From contig OUQQ01000070.1 of NCBI GenBank assembly GCA_900404475.1, positions 1 to 48,964 of the forward strand: a DNA stretch of 48,964 nt, in the 5' to 3' direction. The number at the start of each line of letters is the position of its first letter. The first letter of the stretch is position 1. This DNA is from Spongospora subterranea (taxonomy: Eukaryota > Endomyxa > Phytomyxea > Plasmodiophorida > Plasmodiophoridae). Shown piece by piece: positions 11,307 through 21,920 of the stretch. The notes beneath the pieces were generated by a model. It made no database searches, was not told where the DNA came from, and was given only the letters and a program-made list of their open reading frames with translations. The position numbers and the translations under genes were made by a program.

Positions 11307-11585
11307 ATGCGTTTCAAAATGCGAGATTTCGGGGACACCACTTCTTTGCGTGAGGTTTGCCCAATTTCACAAATAGGTTTGGTGTCAAAAATTGCAGTGA
11401 GTAAATTAATGAACGCGAGTACTGTATTAACGATGGCTGGATTATTCTATTTTATACCACTGGCGCTTCACTCTATATCGGACTCTGGTGCGGCCCCATT
11501 GGCCTTAGACTGTGTGTATGTACTGTTGTTACCTGAACTTGGAGCGAGTGAACGTCGCTGTTTTCAGGTGGAAATGACAGTATGA
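11307..11585 (+). CDS. Hypothetical small membrane protein
   Basis: An ATG at 11307 opens a frame with one clear hydrophobic segment (LTMAGLFYFIPLALHSI). A GTATGT donor after ALDC and a TTTTCAG acceptor would splice to a short ending VEMTV. Unspliced, the frame also runs to the same stop, giving about 92 aa. The protein would have one membrane span and a short tail. It looks superficially like small ER or vacuolar assembly factors, but no family signature is present. It lies just upstream of the TMCO4-like gene on the same strand. Confidence 0.35.
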   Translation: MRFKMRDFGDTTSLREVCPISQIGLVSKIAVSKLMNASTVLTMAGLFYFIPLALHSISDSGAAPLALDCVYVLLLPELGASERRCFQVEMTV

Positions 11586-11740
11586 CTCAGTCGGTATTGT
11601 TGCTTGAAAATATCCTTTAGCACGTAAGTTGAATCGGCGCTGGTCGCCTAATTCAAAACTAGATCGTTTGCAAATCTAGAGTACAGGACCAGTTTTCCGG
11701 CCGAAACGGATTCGTCGAGAATGGTCGCGTGATCCAAGTT

Positions 11741-13722
11741 ATGGATCAACCATATGGCCCCATAGCAGCAAATGAGTCGCACGTTGGTGACGAGCTCGAC
11801 TTGCATCTTGAAAGGCCATCTAATTCAACCTCCATGGTTCAGACCAGTAACTGGACATCCACAGCTCGTACATCAAAGAATAACCACTCCAGACTATTAC
11901 CTGTTCCTAGTCCTTTGACTCTACCCCCCTCAAGCTCTTCGTCAGCACTGATTTTGAGTAAACATCGTAGGACTTCGGCCATGGTGGATACCCCACAGAT
12001 GATGTCGATTTCCATCGAAAACGATCCAGATTACATACGTCGTGAGCTTTCTCTGGAGCAAAAACGTTGTCTGAGCTCTATCATTGCATGCTTGCTTCCC
12101 CACCATACTTATGATTTGGAGTTTTCCAAATCATATTTTTCCACTTTCATGACGTTTTTGTCTATTGATCCTATGGAGTTTGAGCCGTTGTTGGATCGGC
12201 GAGTGGATCCTCTCCCGTTTGTGGAAGATATGGAATTGACCAATAAGACCGAAAAGGGCAGAGTGGTTATCGGTGTTCTATTATTCACGACTTCGACGTT
12301 CAGAGCGTATGATGCTCGCATACGCGTGCTACTGATGTCGCTATGTGATCTATTCTCTGTGAAACGGTTTTGGCTGGTACAAGAAGAAGCCGTGCTGGTG
12401 GCTGCCATCAAAAGGAATTCGTTAATAACGACCGCGACCAGCCCAGATTTGGGCAGCTCCAGGTTTAAGCAATGGGCAAAGGTTGGAGCGGCTGTAGTTG
12501 TCTCATCCACCTTGTTCGTAGTCACTGCTGGCATTGCCGCTCCTGCCCTGGGCGCTGGGGTGGTTGCCTTAGGGGCTGGGTCGGGGATCGGGGCTTTCAT
12601 CGGCTCTTTGACAGGGACCGCACTGATTTCAGGTCTGTTCGGGGCTACAGGAGGTGGGCTGGCTGGTTATAAAATGAACAAGAGAGTGAGAGGAATCAGA
12701 GAGTTTGAGTTTGTCCCGTTCACTCCAAATGAAACGATCGAATGGGATCAGAACACCGACCCATCTATGCTGATCACAATCTGCATCGCAGGTAGTTTTT
12801 GAACCTCACTGTTTCTGAGCCAAAATTTGATCATCGATTTTATAGGGATGTTAAATAAGGAATTCGGCTATGAGAGTTTGTTTTCGTCTCTGCTGGCCCG
12901 TCCATCAGCTGGCGAACTGTACATTTTGAAATGGGAAACTCCAGAATTGCTTAATGCTGGCGATGGAATCGGTTAATAATGGCAACTAATGATATCGCCT
13001 TGAATTGAACCTATTGAAATTTCAGGGAGTTTCGCGAAATATCAAGTAGGCTCAGCTGTATTTCAAGAGACGTTGAAGCAAACGCTTTTGATGGGAGTTA
13101 TGAACGCGCTGGCTTGGCCAAGTGCATTTATCACCGCTTCTTATCTTATTGATAATCCTTGGTCGATCATCATTTCTCGGGCTGATAAAGCCAGTCTACT
13201 TCTTGCAGATGCACTTTTAGCTCGCTCTCATGGCCATCGTCCGGTAACTTTAGTCGGCTTCAGCGGTGGGTTGCTAGGGGTATTTTCAGCATGTATTCTG
13301 AGCGAAGCTTATAGTTGGCGCCCGAGTGATTTATAAAGCGCTGCTCGAGCTATCGGCAAAGGGCAAAGAAGGTCAAGGGATAGTTCAGGACGCTATTTTA
13401 CTTGGATGCCCAGAATCAGCAAAACCAGATGTTTGGGGGAGAATGCAGACAGTGGTTGCTGGAAGATTGATTAATGGATATAGCAAATCAGATTGGGTAT
13501 GTTTTCAACTGTTTAATATGTGCGGATGTATCAAAGGTCGTACTATAGGTACTTCGATTCATTTTCAGAGCAGCATCCCCGACATTAACAGTATGTGGTC
13601 TCGAGCCGGTCCATCTCGATACAGTTGAAAATATAGATTTATCGGCAGTAGTCGAAGGTCATCATACATATTTATCCCAGCTTTCCGAAATATTGGAAAT
13701 AATACAGATTGCAGTGTCATAG
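11741..13722 (+). CDS. TMCO4 / DUF726-family membrane-associated alpha/beta hydrolase
   Basis: Exons 11741-12791, 12846-12971, 13026-13265, 13315-13496 and 13549-13722 give 590 aa. The N-terminal 100 residues are Ser/Pro/Thr-rich and probably disordered. Around residues 240-310 there is a Gly/Ala-rich membrane segment (for example VTAGIAAPALGAGVVALGAG). The C-terminal hydrolase domain has the family signatures GFSVGARVIYKALLEL (nucleophile elbow), DAILLGCPESAKPDVW, then VVAGRLINGYSKSDW. The GFSVGA junction is created by splicing at 13266-13314, which confirms that intron. DUF726 proteins are ER/Golgi-associated and of poorly known substrate; yeast Mil1 binds clathrin adaptors. The start is the first in-frame ATG; an apparent earlier start is a GTG. 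Confidence 0.87.
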
Positions 13723-13909
13723 CGTTAATGCCATAACGATCACCCCCTAATAATTGGAGTGTCATGTGAATGTGTGTAGCCTCACCCCGATGAGAGCAAT
13801 AACCGCTTTGCAGGGTTGTGTGTGCGAGTGTGCGGCACTCCTGCTGTGTAACTTTCACAGCGTGGCCTCTAGCGAGTAGTCTTTGAACTTACAGGTCCGT
13901 GTTCAGCGA

Positions 13910-14031
13910 CCCGTTCTCTGCTTACTTGGCACAAACGTCAATATTTCGAGAAGTCCTGAAGATATCTAGTCCCGTTCTCAGCTTACGTGGCACAAACGTC
14001 AATATTTTGAGAAGTCCTGAAGATATCTAGT
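13910..14031. repeat. 61-bp tandem duplication
   Basis: Two adjacent 61-bp units, 13910-13970 and 13971-14031, share the sequence CCCGTTCTC...GATATCTAGT with three mismatches. They lie immediately upstream of the VPS2/CHMP2 start codon at 14057, so they fall in its promoter or 5' UTR. Confidence 0.9.
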
Positions 14032-14056
14032 CTGGTGCTAGGTGTTGATAGTCGTT

Positions 14057-14790
14057 ATGCTGGGCCTTTTCGGCAAGCGAAAAACGACGAAAGGTCGGTT
14101 GCCCAGCGATTTGCTAGCACAGGCCAAACGTTTAACTCGGTTGATGGTAGAAATTGTACGAGAACAAAAGCGCGCTGTTGATAAATCTATAAGGGGGCTT
14201 GAAAGAGAAAGAATGGGACTAGAACGTCAAGAAAAAAAGTTGATTATGGACATGAAAAACATGGCCAAGAAAGGCCAAGATGTAATGGCTGTTCTTTTAG
14301 CGTTGATATTAATTTTAGCTGAACTTTATCGCAGAAATCCGTAAGAATAATGGCAAAAGATCTCGTCAGAATCAGGAAGCATCAGGAAAAATTTCTCAAC
14401 ATGTGTGCCCAATTGCGCGCAATCAGTCTGCAGATGACGGAGGTGTCGTCAACCACAATGCTTGCTGAATCCATGGGAAAAGTTACTAAAAGTATGGCCG
14501 TCCTAAGTCAGCAGGTGAAGCTGCCAGCGTTGCAGAAGATCATGAGGGATTTCGCCAAGCAAAGCGATCAGATGGAGATGAAACAGGAAATGTTGACCGA
14601 TGCCATCGACGACGCCATGGAAGATGAGGCAGACGAAGAAGAACAAGATGAAATTGTTGGGCAAGTTCTAGACGAGATCGGTATCAACCTCGGCCATTCA
14701 CTTGTTTCCGCAAAAGTACACCCTCTTCCCGTTGAAGAGCAACAACAAGATAATGAGCTAGAAGAACGTTTGAACAACCTCAAACGGTAA
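14057..14790 (+). CDS. VPS2: ESCRT-III subunit VPS2 / CHMP2
   Basis: VPS2 polymerises with VPS24 and SNF7 on endosomal membranes and recruits VPS4 for membrane scission. Exons 14057-14281 and 14335-14790 give 226 aa, matching the family's 215-230. The N-terminus MLGLFGKRKT is the usual basic membrane-binding start. Then come the KSIRGLERERMGLERQEKKL helix, GQDKSVRIMAKDLVRIR across the intron, and LPALQKIMRDFAKQSDQMEM. The acidic DAIDDAMEDEADEEEQDEIV segment is followed by a C-terminal MIM1 motif, LEERLNNLKR, that binds the VPS4 MIT domain. The annotated start drops five codons read from an upstream GTG. Confidence 0.95.
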
Positions 14791-15268
14791 TACAACGAAA
14801 GCATAGCTCATACAATCGTTAAGTCTCAAGGTTGTCTTTACACTTTGCACAATCAGCCAACTAAATCAGCCTAGGTTTACATTTTGTAAGGCTCACCATT
14901 GCCAACATCCTCACAGTTATCACGTTTACATGAGGGATGACAATGTTAAAACATATGAAGTCGCTTCTTCTCTCATTACAGACATGTTTTGAGCTTATGG
15001 TTGCGAATGTGCCATTTGGGCCTCGCTAGTCCTACGAACTCGATAACAGATTACAGATGCTGATGCTTTTTGGCGCCAAAGTTGACCAGGTGTACAGTGT
15101 ACAGTGTAGAACACATTTTGTGCGCTTCTGTGTGACTACAACCAAACAATTGTGCGAGAGTGGTAAATGGGCGTTATTGCGCGCATAGCTTGAACAGGGC
15201 AGAGGTTTCCTCCGAATTGCTACAAGACAGTTTCCGATTTTTCTTACTGGCCGCCGGCGAGGCAACTG
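14791..15268. other. Intergenic between VPS2 and the Csm1-like gene
   Basis: About 480 bp with no convincing coding region on either strand. Minus-strand ORFs here have no domain and overlap coding exons of the downstream plus-strand gene. A short GTGTACAGTGTACAGTGTA repeat is present near 15090. Confidence 0.45.
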
Positions 15269-16322
15269 ATGGCGCGAGCCAGAACCAAGGCAACAGCATC
15301 CGTAGCTGTACCTGCTGTTAGGTCTGACTCCAGGAATGGTCTTTGGCGACAGCAGTGCACTCGTTGGTTCCATGCTCAGCTGTTTTCGTAGGCGATGATA
15401 ATCGATGGGTAAGCCTTGATAGTGTCGCCACGAAATCAGCGAAGATGATTGAAGTGTTCGATGCGAGGGAAGAGCTCCGAAAAATAATCGCAGAAAAGGT
15501 GACATTGTTTTCAACTATCGTAATATGAATCTGATACGCAATCTTGCCCAGGACATTCAATATCAAGATGTGCTTTCCAAATACACCGCGTTGAAAGAGT
15601 CAACTATGGCTAAATTGAATAGTACTATTGACAGACTTAGTTCTGAAGCCTCCAAACTACAATCCGGAACTGAGCCAGCCATCGAGCATCTCAGCAAGCA
15701 AATCGACGACTTGAAAGCGCAGCTCAAGGCAACTGAGAAAACCACAATGGAAAATACAATGTTGAAGAACGAGACAGTTGCATTACACCTCAAAGGTAGA
15801 TTGTTCACAATTTTTTTTGTCGTTTTCCAAACAGTTTTCGGAAACAGTCAGGAGCCTGGAGAAGAAACTCACGGAAGTCCCTGCTCCACCTCCGGTAAAG
15901 GTTATCAGAGCCGACAACGAAACCGTACAATCTGTTGTAGAACTTTATCAGTGTCTGCTTGGCATGCAAGTTATCCCTGTTTCAATTGAAGACGGCACCA
16001 ATACGTTCAAGTGCCGCTGCGTCGATCGGCAAACGCGAAGGGGTGTGTTTTTCACCATTTTGTTGGTGATTTAGTCACCCGTTTCTTACTTTTACTCTGC
16101 AGTAGTTGAATTGATGATAACAACATCGGAATCCGACGATGAAGTAGAGTGCTGTCCAACAAGGGGTAATTTCCAACGTTTGTTTCGTGTTTCTTGCTAA
16201 CTAACGTGGAAGCCTTAGTCGACATTGCTGACAGCGAAAATTCTGATTTTCTCAAACATGGGCCAATATTGTTCAATATTGGCGATATGTCTCGATTTAC
16301 AAAGTTGGTTGTTGTAAAATAA
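15269..16322 (+). CDS. Csm1/Pcs1-like coiled-coil and RWD-domain protein
   Basis: Exons 15269-15338, 15392-15498, 15552-15795, 15848-16042, 16103-16165 and 16219-16322 give 260 aa with consistent phases. Residues 1-30 are basic and disordered (MARARTKATASVAVP). Residues 45-150 form a coiled coil. The C-terminal globular part reads VELYQCLLGMQVIPVSIEDG, then an FKCRCVDR strand, an acidic loop, and finally HGPILFNIGDMSRF. This order matches the Csm1/Pcs1 monopolin subunit, whose RWD-like domain binds kinetochore proteins during meiosis and at rDNA. Mad1 C-terminal domain and Spc25 are alternatives because they share the architecture. The exon-4 acceptor at 15847 was chosen because a nearer AG would break the frame. 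Confidence 0.58.
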
Positions 16323-16451
16323 TTTTCCTAACCTGTAATGATTCTGTATCAATCTAGGAAATTATTGCAAGCAATTCAACAAACACCGACGAATTGATTT
16401 TATTATGGTCAACTTAACGAATATTAATAATCGTACATCAGAAAAAAATCA

Positions 16452-17551
16452 TTATAGCTCCCCTAAAAACGTAGCAGCGATCACGTCTGTGAATGTCATT
16501 AACGTCGGTCGTTTCTTGGTTCCTCTTTCGACCCTGTTGCAAACATGAATCATCTTAAGTTAATCAAGAATATAAGATTTACCATATTCGATGCACTTTT
16601 GACATTAGCATTATTTGCACGGCGTCCGAAACAGTATCTGTTTCGCGACAAACTATAGGGGCTTGAAAAGCACCATCATGTGCCTGCAATAGAAACTCTT
16701 CAACAGTCATCGGTTGTACCAATGCCAAACTCGTGCCAATAACGCCCCTAAAATCAGAGATCGACAATTGTGTGCATATGTTTCCATCGTCATCCATTAC
16801 AGGAACCGCCGTGACGTGATGTGATAGCAATGTTGTCACGGCGGCCTGTAAACTGCTGCTAATATTCACCGATATCAGCTTATCGGTAAAGTCTGCTGAA
16901 GCAGCACGAGCTACCGTTCCAACGGTTTTTTTAAATACGCTCTGAAGATGTGGCAAAGCCGAGCTATGCGTCACCAAAAATTTAACAATATCGGTTTGAG
17001 TGAGCAAACGGCATGTTCCCTGACCAGGGACCAGTGCCCTATGTACGCCTTTTCCGAGCATCTCACATGCATAAAGTAGTGGGCGATCGCTTGGCTCAAC
17101 CCACAAACATAACTGTAGAGTTGTTAAACAGAAGTAACTAGAACACAAACAATTCAATTCTGACCGATTCGTCAGTTGAACCAAGAACTTGATTGATTGG
17201 CGTCGCTAATCGGGTCGTGAAGGGCTGATCCTGATGATGGAACACATAGGCCAGAATGTCAACAATTGATGCGATCCCGATGTATTGCTTATCGCCAACG
17301 ATCAACTCGACACCGCCTGATCCGATCCAGCCACCTTTCTTCCCATAAACCGGTACTGACAGTATATTTCGCTTCCTTAACAATACAAGAGCCTATACAC
17401 ACCTCAGTTTTCAGTGCACCTCATCGCGAACAGCATTTCGGATAGAAACCTCGGCAATGGTGGTTGTGGCCTGTACGTCGACCAAGGCGGGCTTGGTAGC
17501 GACAAGATCACCAACGACCACTTGAGGAATGTCTCGCAGCCATTGCGGCAT
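16452..17551 (-). CDS. Four-CBS-domain protein, AMPK-gamma / CBSX-like
   Basis: Exons 17450-17551, 17165-17392, 16583-17112 and 16452-16533 give 313 aa. Four CBS motifs form two Bateman modules: TTIAEALVLLRKRNILSVPV, then LLYACEMLGKGVHRALVPG, then LQAAVTTLLSHHVTAVPVMD, then VSDAVQIMLMSKVHRIWVVE. CBS pairs bind adenine nucleotides; in AMPK/SnRK1 gamma subunits they sense AMP and ATP. The size and four-repeat layout suit a gamma-like or plant CBSX5/6-like regulator, and I see no kinase-binding insert. The first intron was set at GTTTCT (57 nt) because it restores a textbook CBS helix. It is convergent with the Csm1-like gene and divergent from the 56-aa gene at 17666. Confidence 0.85.
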
Positions 17552-17665
17552 GAGCTTTATACCGAATCAGATCCAATAGCATTATGAGTGACTTGACTCT
17601 ATCCCTATACACTAGAACGACAGCACCTGAACTGTAGTGAGAGCGGTTGCGCTCTGCTGGGGCCG

Positions 17666-17914
17666 ATGACTGTTACAGCACCAGTAGCGATGAGCCAATC
17701 ATTGTTCAGTGAATCGTGCGCATTATCATCTCAATTCCGAAATATGGCTTTAACAATCGCCGATTTCTAACAGCAGGACTCTCTCCATTTCAGCCCATCG
17801 ACAAGCCAGCATGCCTGTTTGGACGACGACATATTTGAAAAGGAGCTCAGGGGAACTTGGAAAAAACAATCGTTCACAGTGTTCATGGACTTTTCATTGA
17901 CGCCATACATTTGA
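17666..17914 (+). CDS. Small acidic orphan protein, 2 exons
   Basis: Exons 17666-17715 and 17794-17914 join to 56 aa: MTVTAPVAMSQSLFSES, then a segment with DDDIFEKELRGTWKKQ and an ending FMDFSLTPYI. The intron has GTGCGC and CCATTTCAG ends and shows a TCTAAC element before the acceptor. Only about 115 bp separate its ATG from the CBS gene start on the other strand. No family is recognised. The second exon has clear coding character; the first exon is less certain. Confidence 0.45.
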
Positions 17915-18490
17915 TGAAAACGACACAATGGTCATCAGCAATTTTCCTGTCATAAAAAGACGAATGGGGTAATGTGTTTTTTTTTTCGGAGGTCAGCATT
18001 GGCTGAACTCTACAACTGTTTACTTTGGATCGGTACAACGCAAACTACAAAAGCCCTCACAGTACGTTTGTTCGTTGATATAAAAAAGTGATCATGCTAC
18101 ATCTTCAGTCTGATAGCATTAAAAACTGAAATCCCATCAAACTATTCTCGCGACGAAATAAGAAATGCCGATCGAATATTCCGCCAAGCTCGCAAACAAG
18201 CACAAAGGCTGATCCCAAAATGCACTGCCCATTTGCGTTTCCAAAAAGACGCTGGATTAGATCGCAAGATTTCGACCCATGAACCATGGCGCTTCCCCAT
18301 CATGTTCCATGGCAGCAATTGACCTGGTACACAAACAAGTAGCCCTTAAAAACCATTCCCACCAAGTTCCACATATCTACCACCACAACACAAACCTGAG
18401 ATGGTCCTTCAGCGCAGTCCCTCAAAGAATTTTTCTCCGAGTGCAGTTTTCGTTCAGTCAGCACTTGTACGATGCTTGTGCGTACCAACT
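17915..18490. other. Intergenic / transposon-derived, no intact gene
   Basis: About 575 bp. Minus-strand frames at 18105-18287 and 18300-18488 are open but have no start context and no domain. They lie downstream, in transposon orientation, of the transposase remnant at 18491-18784 and may be its decayed 3' flank. Confidence 0.4.
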
Positions 18491-18784
18491 TTATTGTAAA
18501 TCTGATAGCAACTTAAGAGCATCCGGCAGAGGCTGTTCAACCAGCTTTAATTGAACCAAGTTTGCGCAGGCAGCAAAAATCAGCTGATGTTTTTGTCGAA
18601 AATGTCTGAACTGCCCGCGTAGACAATTGAAGTCTTTGAACCGCTTGTTAACCATCTCGTGTCTTGCTTGCAGAATCTTGAGTTCACGGTTGAGTCTTCG
18701 GTCCCTGTCCGAATTTGGATTGACTGGTGTAAAAAATTGAACTCGCCCATCTTGATACCCTGTTGTCAGCCGATGGCATCTCAC
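18491..18784 (-). pseudogene. Harbinger/DDE_Tnp4-like transposase, C-terminal fragment
   Basis: This minus-strand frame carries the end of a DDE-superfamily endonuclease. The diagnostic stretch is ARHEMVNKRFKDFNCLRGQF, followed by RHFRQKH and FAACANLVQLKL. These correspond to the E-containing HE...N+RFK...FRH...KH block and the closing helix of PIF/Harbinger-type transposases. The upstream part, with the first two catalytic Asp residues, is not in frame; pieces may continue at 18684-18896 in a shifted frame. No intact full-length transposase is present, so the copy is non-autonomous. Confidence 0.6.
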
Positions 18785-18962
18785 CGAAACGTAGTTTTGG
18801 AACTACGCAATGTCGAGCCAGACATTCACCGCATGGGACGCCTCTTGCGTATTGTTGTGTATGTATATTCAGGGTATAATGCCACAAACAATACATCTCG
18901 TGATTTTGATATCATTAGAATTTGCAACTTCAAGGTCTTTTTTGCACTAGGTAAATCACTTT

Positions 18963-19655
18963 GCTGATGTTGAGTGCTGTTTCCATCCTATCGCCATCAA
19001 CAAGCCACTCAAGGCAAAAATAAGGGGGGAATATTATAAATTTAGAAATGCAAGCTATTGGCGACCTATCTGCGAGCAAGGCTGATCGACTCGTACAACA
19101 GACACATTTTTGGAAGTAGGAAGCTCATCTATCGTCACCTCGCATGCATGTTCGTAAACCTGATACCTCAAATTCAATAATCACACTTGCGGAATTAGGC
19201 ACATAGCCAATACCATGTTCGTAACCTCAAAGATGCATGGCAGTTGACGATAGATGAGCTTTCTACCCCCAAAATGTGTTTCTGTTCCTCAATCGTTCCC
19301 ATTTGTGGTGCCGATGGCTAATGTAAAGCCAATCTCTGTCGCGGGGAAACGAACACTTCGATTTCTGTTGTACGAGTCGATCGGTCTTCCAAGAAACTGA
19401 AATCTCATTCTGAAACTGCAGAGTTGCAACGGTGGGAAATTTTGATGGTTGTCGCATTATGGCCGACCTTAGTGGATAAAGAACAGCCTCTGCTCATGAT
19501 GCCACTCGCCTTGTGCAGATTCAGGCCACTCTGGCAAAATCTCGCAGATAGGTCGCCAATAGCTTGCATTCTGAATTTATAATATTCCCCCCTTATTTTT
19601 GCCTTGAGTGGCTTGCTGATGGCGATAGGGTGGAAACAGCACTCAGCAGCTGATT
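18963..19655. repeat. Large inverted duplication with uneven arms
   Basis: Bases 18963-19076 are the reverse complement of about 19541-19650 with a few mismatches; both contain the AAGGGGGGAATATTATAAAT block. A second matched block pairs about 19079-19140 with pieces near 19247-19268 and 19366-19386. The right arm carries extra segments (about 19290-19365 and 19390-19540) that are missing from the left arm. Two copies of a transposon-derived sequence inserted head-to-head, with internal deletions in one, would explain this. Confidence 0.75.
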
Positions 19656-20417
19656 GCAAGCACCAGGGTCGTTCCACGCCCCCGCGGCGGTGATTGTGGT
19701 TTTTGTGAAGTAATCGCGTGCCAAATTGACATGAGTCGAATTACGATGGTGCCGCTCTCGTTCAAGGTCAGGAGCGCTTGTCGTCAGTACTGCACGTACA
19801 ACGTCACATGACAAGTCATGAGCCCCTCAGCCAACGCTGAGTCGAACGCCAGACTGGCCACGACAGCCCTTGTTTGACGGGGACGTTTCCAGGCAGGCAG
19901 TGTGTTCACCGTTCCCGCGAGAAGGTTTAATTATGGGCGCCGTTGGTTGCAGACGCGTCTGATAAACGCGACCAAATCCATGGACCGAACACGATTCCAA
20001 GTTCGAAGCTCACTTGGCCTCATTCAACACTGAAAAGTATGTTTTCGCGATATCAGTAAAATTTCGCGAACCTCACATGTATACTATCATCCACATCGAA
20101 ACATCACACATTTTGGACACATAAAACTTTGCTGCACATTACAAAATATAACATGGCGTTGTTATATGCTCTACCCCCTAAGGGTCTCCGTTGGACCCTT
20201 GAAACAAAAGCGGATATGGTCGAATAGCTACTGTAGGTAGGACAGTTGAGACCAAAGGAGACTGATAGAACAAAACCTGTCCTATGATAAATACAAAGGC
20301 TCTATTCAGTGTGGCGGCAGATTCTACATGAGAATCGACCGACCTAATCGAGGAAGCAGAACGGCCGACTCAAATTTACATCTAGTGTAGATTGTTATAT
20401 ATCGGTCATTGAGGATA
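19656..20417. other. Intergenic, no gene recognised
   Basis: About 760 bp with no long supported frame. A small hairpin-forming sequence, GGGTCTCCGTTGGACCC, lies near 20184. The right part is the probable promoter of the membrane protein starting at 20418. Confidence 0.4.
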
Positions 20418-21020
20418 ATGATAACAGAAGGTTCACATTGGATTGCGATTCTGATATTCCTATGGGCAAAATGCGATGGAAGTACCCTGGACGGCGATAC
20501 AGCTAATTTCGGCAGGAATAAGGATTGGGGATTTCCCCAAGATCATCATGTTTCGCCATCGCATATGTTTGCGACACCTACTGAGACCAGAACACCCTCA
20601 TCCCCATCTCAACACAATTATCGAGCGCGACGTAAAAAGGCAATCAGCTCTCCTACCTTTCAAACCAGGGCAAACCAATCAGAGGTGCTGCCGAACGCAA
20701 CAGTTCAGCCGACGTCATCAATACCCTCAAATGATCCCACGACGCCGCCAGCTAATTCTGCGCCATCGTCGTCACCAGTACAGTTAGAAGATAACGAGTC
20801 CTTGTCGACGGCGATTACAATATCGATCGCTTCTTCGTTGTTCGTGGTGGCACTGCTGCTGATAGCAATAATCATGATCAAAACCAGGAACGGCTCGACC
20901 GAACACAGGGTGAGAAAACGATCGAATCAGGTTGTGTTCGAAGAAGCTCCGTATAATGGACAGATAAAGTCATATTCGGCATGGGTGTCCACCAAACATA
21001 GCAATCGATTGGAGCCATAG
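20418..21020 (+). CDS. Predicted type I membrane protein with Ser/Thr/Pro-rich ectodomain
   Basis: This single-exon frame encodes 200 aa. The N-terminus (GSHWIAILIFLWAKCDGS) looks like a signal peptide. Residues 30-130 are Ser/Thr/Pro/Asn-rich with several N-x-S/T sites, as in heavily glycosylated stalks. A transmembrane helix follows (AITISIASSLFVVALLLIAI), then a basic stop-transfer and a cytoplasmic tail of about 40 residues with KRSNQVVFEEAPYNG. No globular domain is recognised. The ATG at 20418 is used because an apparent earlier start is TTG. It heads a run of small membrane or secreted candidates. Confidence 0.6.
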   Translation: MITEGSHWIAILIFLWAKCDGSTLDGDTANFGRNKDWGFPQDHHVSPSHMFATPTETRTPSSPSQHNYRARRKKAISSPTFQTRANQSEVLPNATVQPTSSIPSNDPTTPPANSAPSSSPVQLEDNESLSTAITISIASSLFVVALLLIAIIMIKTRNGSTEHRVRKRSNQVVFEEAPYNGQIKSYSAWVSTKHSNRLEP

Positions 21021-21061
21021 GCGACTAACAAGTCTATAATGATCAAAAGTGCCTCACGAAA

Positions 21062-21304
21062 TTATTGTTCGATGGACGAACCAATGGCAATTGAACCCAA
21101 TATCAACGAGAATTGATTCATTAGCACCAATGATCGAACAGCCTTTACCACCAAATAATACAAAAACATTTGGCTTTTATCTGCAAACTGTTTCCTCAGC
21201 TGAGTGTTTCTCGCGACTATGACGAAACAATTGGCAGTTAGAAGGGCCCCGATACTCACCGCTGTTGAGCGGTACAGTATAGAGAGCAGGAATTCCTTTT
21301 GCAT
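21062..21304 (-). CDS. Hypothetical small multi-span membrane protein
   Basis: A minus-strand ATG-initiated frame of 80 codons has hydrophobic stretches STAVSIGALLTANCFVIVA and NQFSLILGSIAIG separated by a basic loop. It is convergent with the gene ending at 21020, only 41 bp apart. No domain is recognised. It may be the last exon of a larger receptor-like gene whose 5' part would lie between 21305 and 21540. Confidence 0.3.
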   Translation of the reverse strand: MQKEFLLSILYRSTAVSIGALLTANCFVIVARNTQLRKQFADKSQMFLYYLVVKAVRSLVLMNQFSLILGSIAIGSSIEQ

Positions 21305-21543
21305 TGGTCCTTCTCTTTGTTGCCCATTATCACAGAGTAGGATTGCGATTTGATTAGTTCACCAGAGGACAAGTCATAATCAATATTCGCGACCTCTCAA
21401 CGATAAGGTTTTACCATAGAATTTATTTTTCAAATTATCAAATATACTACCGAGAAGACTTTTTCGATCGTGTTGCTGGAATTATGAATGATCCTCATCA
21501 TGACACGACATGATCAACGTCTAGCTACGATCACGAGGTGATT

Positions 21544-21732
21544 ATGAGGGTGCGGTTGTCAATGGCTGGCGGAAACATCGAAGAGGAAACAAAAACGACC
21601 AAAATGTGGCACAGTTGGCGACACGTGCCGCAATTTTACCGACTCTGGGAGTTACTCTCATTATTATGTGTTATTTATTGTGTTACCCTGATGTTTGCTG
21701 GGGGGTCAGTGAGGAGTCGGTATTTCCGGTAA
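21544..21732 (+). CDS. Hypothetical signal-anchor protein (uncertain frame)
   Basis: From the ATG at 21544 a 62-codon frame has a charged N-terminus and one hydrophobic helix (LWELLSLLCVIYCVTLMFAG). A second frame (from about 21606) and a third (21752-22063) overlap it and are also open. The region may therefore be one spliced gene using a GTAACA donor near 21730, or simply AT/GC-balanced non-coding sequence. No family is recognised. Confidence 0.25.
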   Translation: MRVRLSMAGGNIEEETKTTKMWHSWRHVPQFYRLWELLSLLCVIYCVTLMFAGGSVRSRYFR

Positions 21733-21920
21733 CATGTCGGACTTATGAGGTATGGCATGGCCGGCATGGGTTACTGTTACACTGGACGAGGGGACCTGTA
21801 TTTCCACTTGCTCCAACCCACGTCACGATACCCATCAACGTCCCTGCCGCCTGCGATTACCGTCACGATCAGGTTTCGCCATTTCACCCATTTGCTCTGA
21901 TTCAGTGACTCCCTTCAGTA

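Noticed and set aside
15032..15514. 160-codon minus-strand ORF
   Set aside because: It overlaps exons 1 and 2 of the Csm1-like gene, which have consistent splice phases, and has no recognisable domain.
17393..17449. A 27-nt intron (GTGCAC to GTATAG) in the CBS gene
   Set aside because: A 57-nt intron beginning at GTTTCT uses the same acceptor and restores an uninterrupted canonical CBS helix, so an ultrashort intron is unnecessary.
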